Shown here: positions 63,102 through 64,000 of the stretch, piece after piece
How positions within the stretch are numbered: position 1 is the first letter of the stretch
Layout: each line of letters begins with the position of its first letter
Origin: a virus
Length of the DNA stretch: 64,000 bases
IMG/VR virus record: IMGVR_UViG_3300046837_000396
Coordinates: 1 to 64,000 of that record
Direction: 5' to 3' (one strand)
Program-made: the position numbers and the translations under genes
The notes under the pieces: generated by a model
The model's database searches: none
What the model saw: only the letters and a program-made list of their open reading frames with translations
Told to the model about the DNA's origin: nothing

Positions 63102-64000
63102 CAGGACACCTTCGGCTGACGCTTCGTCGGGCCGGCCCCTTTCGGACTCTTCTGCTCTTCACCCTGCGGAAGCTCTTGGTCCATCCTGACCTCGACGTAG
63201 TTCACGCCGCCGATCGTGAACGAGACCCCATCGTCGATCGACCATTCGCCGGAGTACTCGCGAAGTCGGAACGTCGATTGAAACCCCGCGTTCGCGTACG
63301 CGGCCGCATAGGCGTTCGCGAGGTCGGCCGAGTAACCGGCTGCCTCGAGGAATCGGCGGGCCCCGTCCGCGACCAACATCTCCTGCTCGATCCCCGTAAG
63401 GGTCGAGTAGTCCGCATCGCGATTGACCAGGATCTCGAACGCATCCCCCGGCTTCATGTCGAAGATATCGGGATCTTCGTTCCCACCGCCGAACGAAGCG
63501 AGGTTCCGGGTCTTGAGCGTCACGGCGAGCTCGTTCCGACCGACCGTTTCGTAGATCGACTGCGCGATGACCCGCATCGTTTTCTCGTCCTCGATTCCCG
63601 AGACTCGCCAGACGAGATACTTCTGCTCGCTGTGACCGTCCCCGGGGTTCGCGCTCGTCACGATCGCGCTCGCCGGAAACCGAACGACCAACACCTTCTT
63701 TCGCTTCGCGATGTAGGACCGAACCTCGACATTCGTTGGGGCCGTCTTCGCGTACCGGCGCGCGACCTTGTAGCCCAGGACGTTTCGCCCGTAGATGAAG
63801 TGACGGCGCTCCATCTGGAGGCCCGACGGGAGCGTGCGGGTCGTGAACGGATCCTCGGGTCGCTGCGATACCGTGCTCGATAGCATCGAACGGGCCCGCT
63901 GAATCACCACGACGGTCCCCTCGACCATCACGACGTGTCCGAGCGCCCCGCAGGCATCCGTCAGGTAGTCCCAGACCGACATCTTGTTCGGCGACCCACC
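63101..64000 (-). CDS. Tail hub protein, gpD-like (partial, N-terminus beyond window)
   Basis: The reading frame is open to the right edge (…NKMSVWDYLTDACGALGHVV), so the start lies outside. VWDYLTDACGALG resembles the repeated domain of P2 gpD / T4 gp27-like hubs; FGGGNEDPDIFDMKPGDAFE and YSTLTGIEQEMLVADGARRF are later parts. C-terminus is Lys/Gly-rich. Precedes gpV as in P2-like modules. Confidence 0.75.
   Translation of the reverse strand, partial: GGSPNKMSVWDYLTDACGALGHVVMVEGTVVVIQRARSMLSSTVSQRPEDPFTTRTLPSGLQMERRHFIYGRNVLGYKVARRYAKTAPTNVEVRSYIAKRKKVLVVRFPASAIVTSANPGDGHSEQKYLVWRVSGIEDEKTMRVIAQSIYETVGRNELAVTLKTRNLASFGGGNEDPDIFDMKPGDAFEILVNRDADYSTLTGIEQEMLVADGARRFLEAAGYSADLANAYAAAYANAGFQSTFRLREYSGEWSIDDGVSFTIGGVNYVEVRMDQELPQGEEQKSPKGAGPTKRQPKVS

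Noticed and set aside
1-64000. Search for CRISPR array, integrase, transposase or rRNA
   Set aside because: No regularly spaced repeats of CRISPR type, no tyrosine/serine recombinase motifs and no transposase motifs were seen.

Overview
The window is a densely packed, GC-rich (roughly 60-65 %) segment of a large tailed bacteriophage with a probably contractile tail. Nearly every gene is on the minus strand and is read from right to left. Stops and starts usually overlap as ATGA, GTGA, TTGA or TGATG. About 120 genes can be supported, many of them small and Cys-rich. No integrase, tRNA, rRNA or CRISPR array was seen. The host cannot be named. GC content and four promoters whose -10 box lies 6-7 nt before the start codon (leaderless mRNA) would fit a high-GC host such as an actinobacterium or a deinococcal relative; this is inference.

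Layout from the right. 56173-64000 is a baseplate/tail module: gpD-like hub (cut by the window end), gpV-like spike, gp25/gpW-like protein, gpJ-like protein and a probable tail fibre. 55032-56172 is a lysis/membrane cluster with a holin candidate, a lipoprotein and a membrane/coiled-coil protein. 54661-55031 is the only long non-coding gap and looks like a replication origin: GATC-rich direct repeats, a tandem 9-mer, an AT-rich stretch and hairpins. 38188-54660 is the replication/recombination module: UvsW/XPB-like helicase, DnaB-like helicase, CHC2/TOPRIM primase, a sigma-like factor, family B DNA polymerase, a possible ssDNA-binding protein, UvsX/RecA-like recombinase and SbcC/SbcD (Rad50/Mre11) homologues. 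34446-38191 holds a nuclease and a tightly coupled ParB-like / TET-associated-type glycosyltransferase / UDP-sugar decarboxylase / ParB-like cassette that may modify phage DNA. 29649-33184 holds the terminase genes. 27237-29617 holds nucleotide-metabolism genes (MazG-like, dNMP kinase, dCMP deaminase). 20953-27174 carries a UvrD-like helicase, a DnaA-C-like protein, a glycosyltransferase, a DEDD exonuclease and an HNH nuclease. 10981-20953 is an accessory zone of small proteins with a Dam methylase and a secreted lysozyme-like protein. 43-10801 is split into units with shared promoters and includes a sigma factor, a DUF932 protein and a two-domain sliding clamp. Two small plus-strand islands interrupt it: an endolysin-like transglycosylase (2812-3543) and a zinc-protein/acetyltransferase group (4534-5420).

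Three families of short repeated sequence run through the window. (1) Five promoters share a double TGTCTAGACA operator with -35 TAGACA, a 16-nt spacer and a -10 TAnnnT. (2) GCGCCAT occurs 16 times on the minus strand and was not found on the plus strand; eight copies sit 8-12 nt before a start codon. (3) A 20-bp palindrome, ACCGCGCCGCGCGGCGCGGT, occurs 11 times, nine of them inside reading frames and in all three phases.

The genes suggest a phage that largely runs its own replication, with T4-like recombination and bacterial-type clamp, primase and helicase relatives, and that modifies both transcription (two sigma-like factors) and DNA (Dam plus a possible base-glycosylation cassette). Portal, capsid and sheath genes are not in the window.
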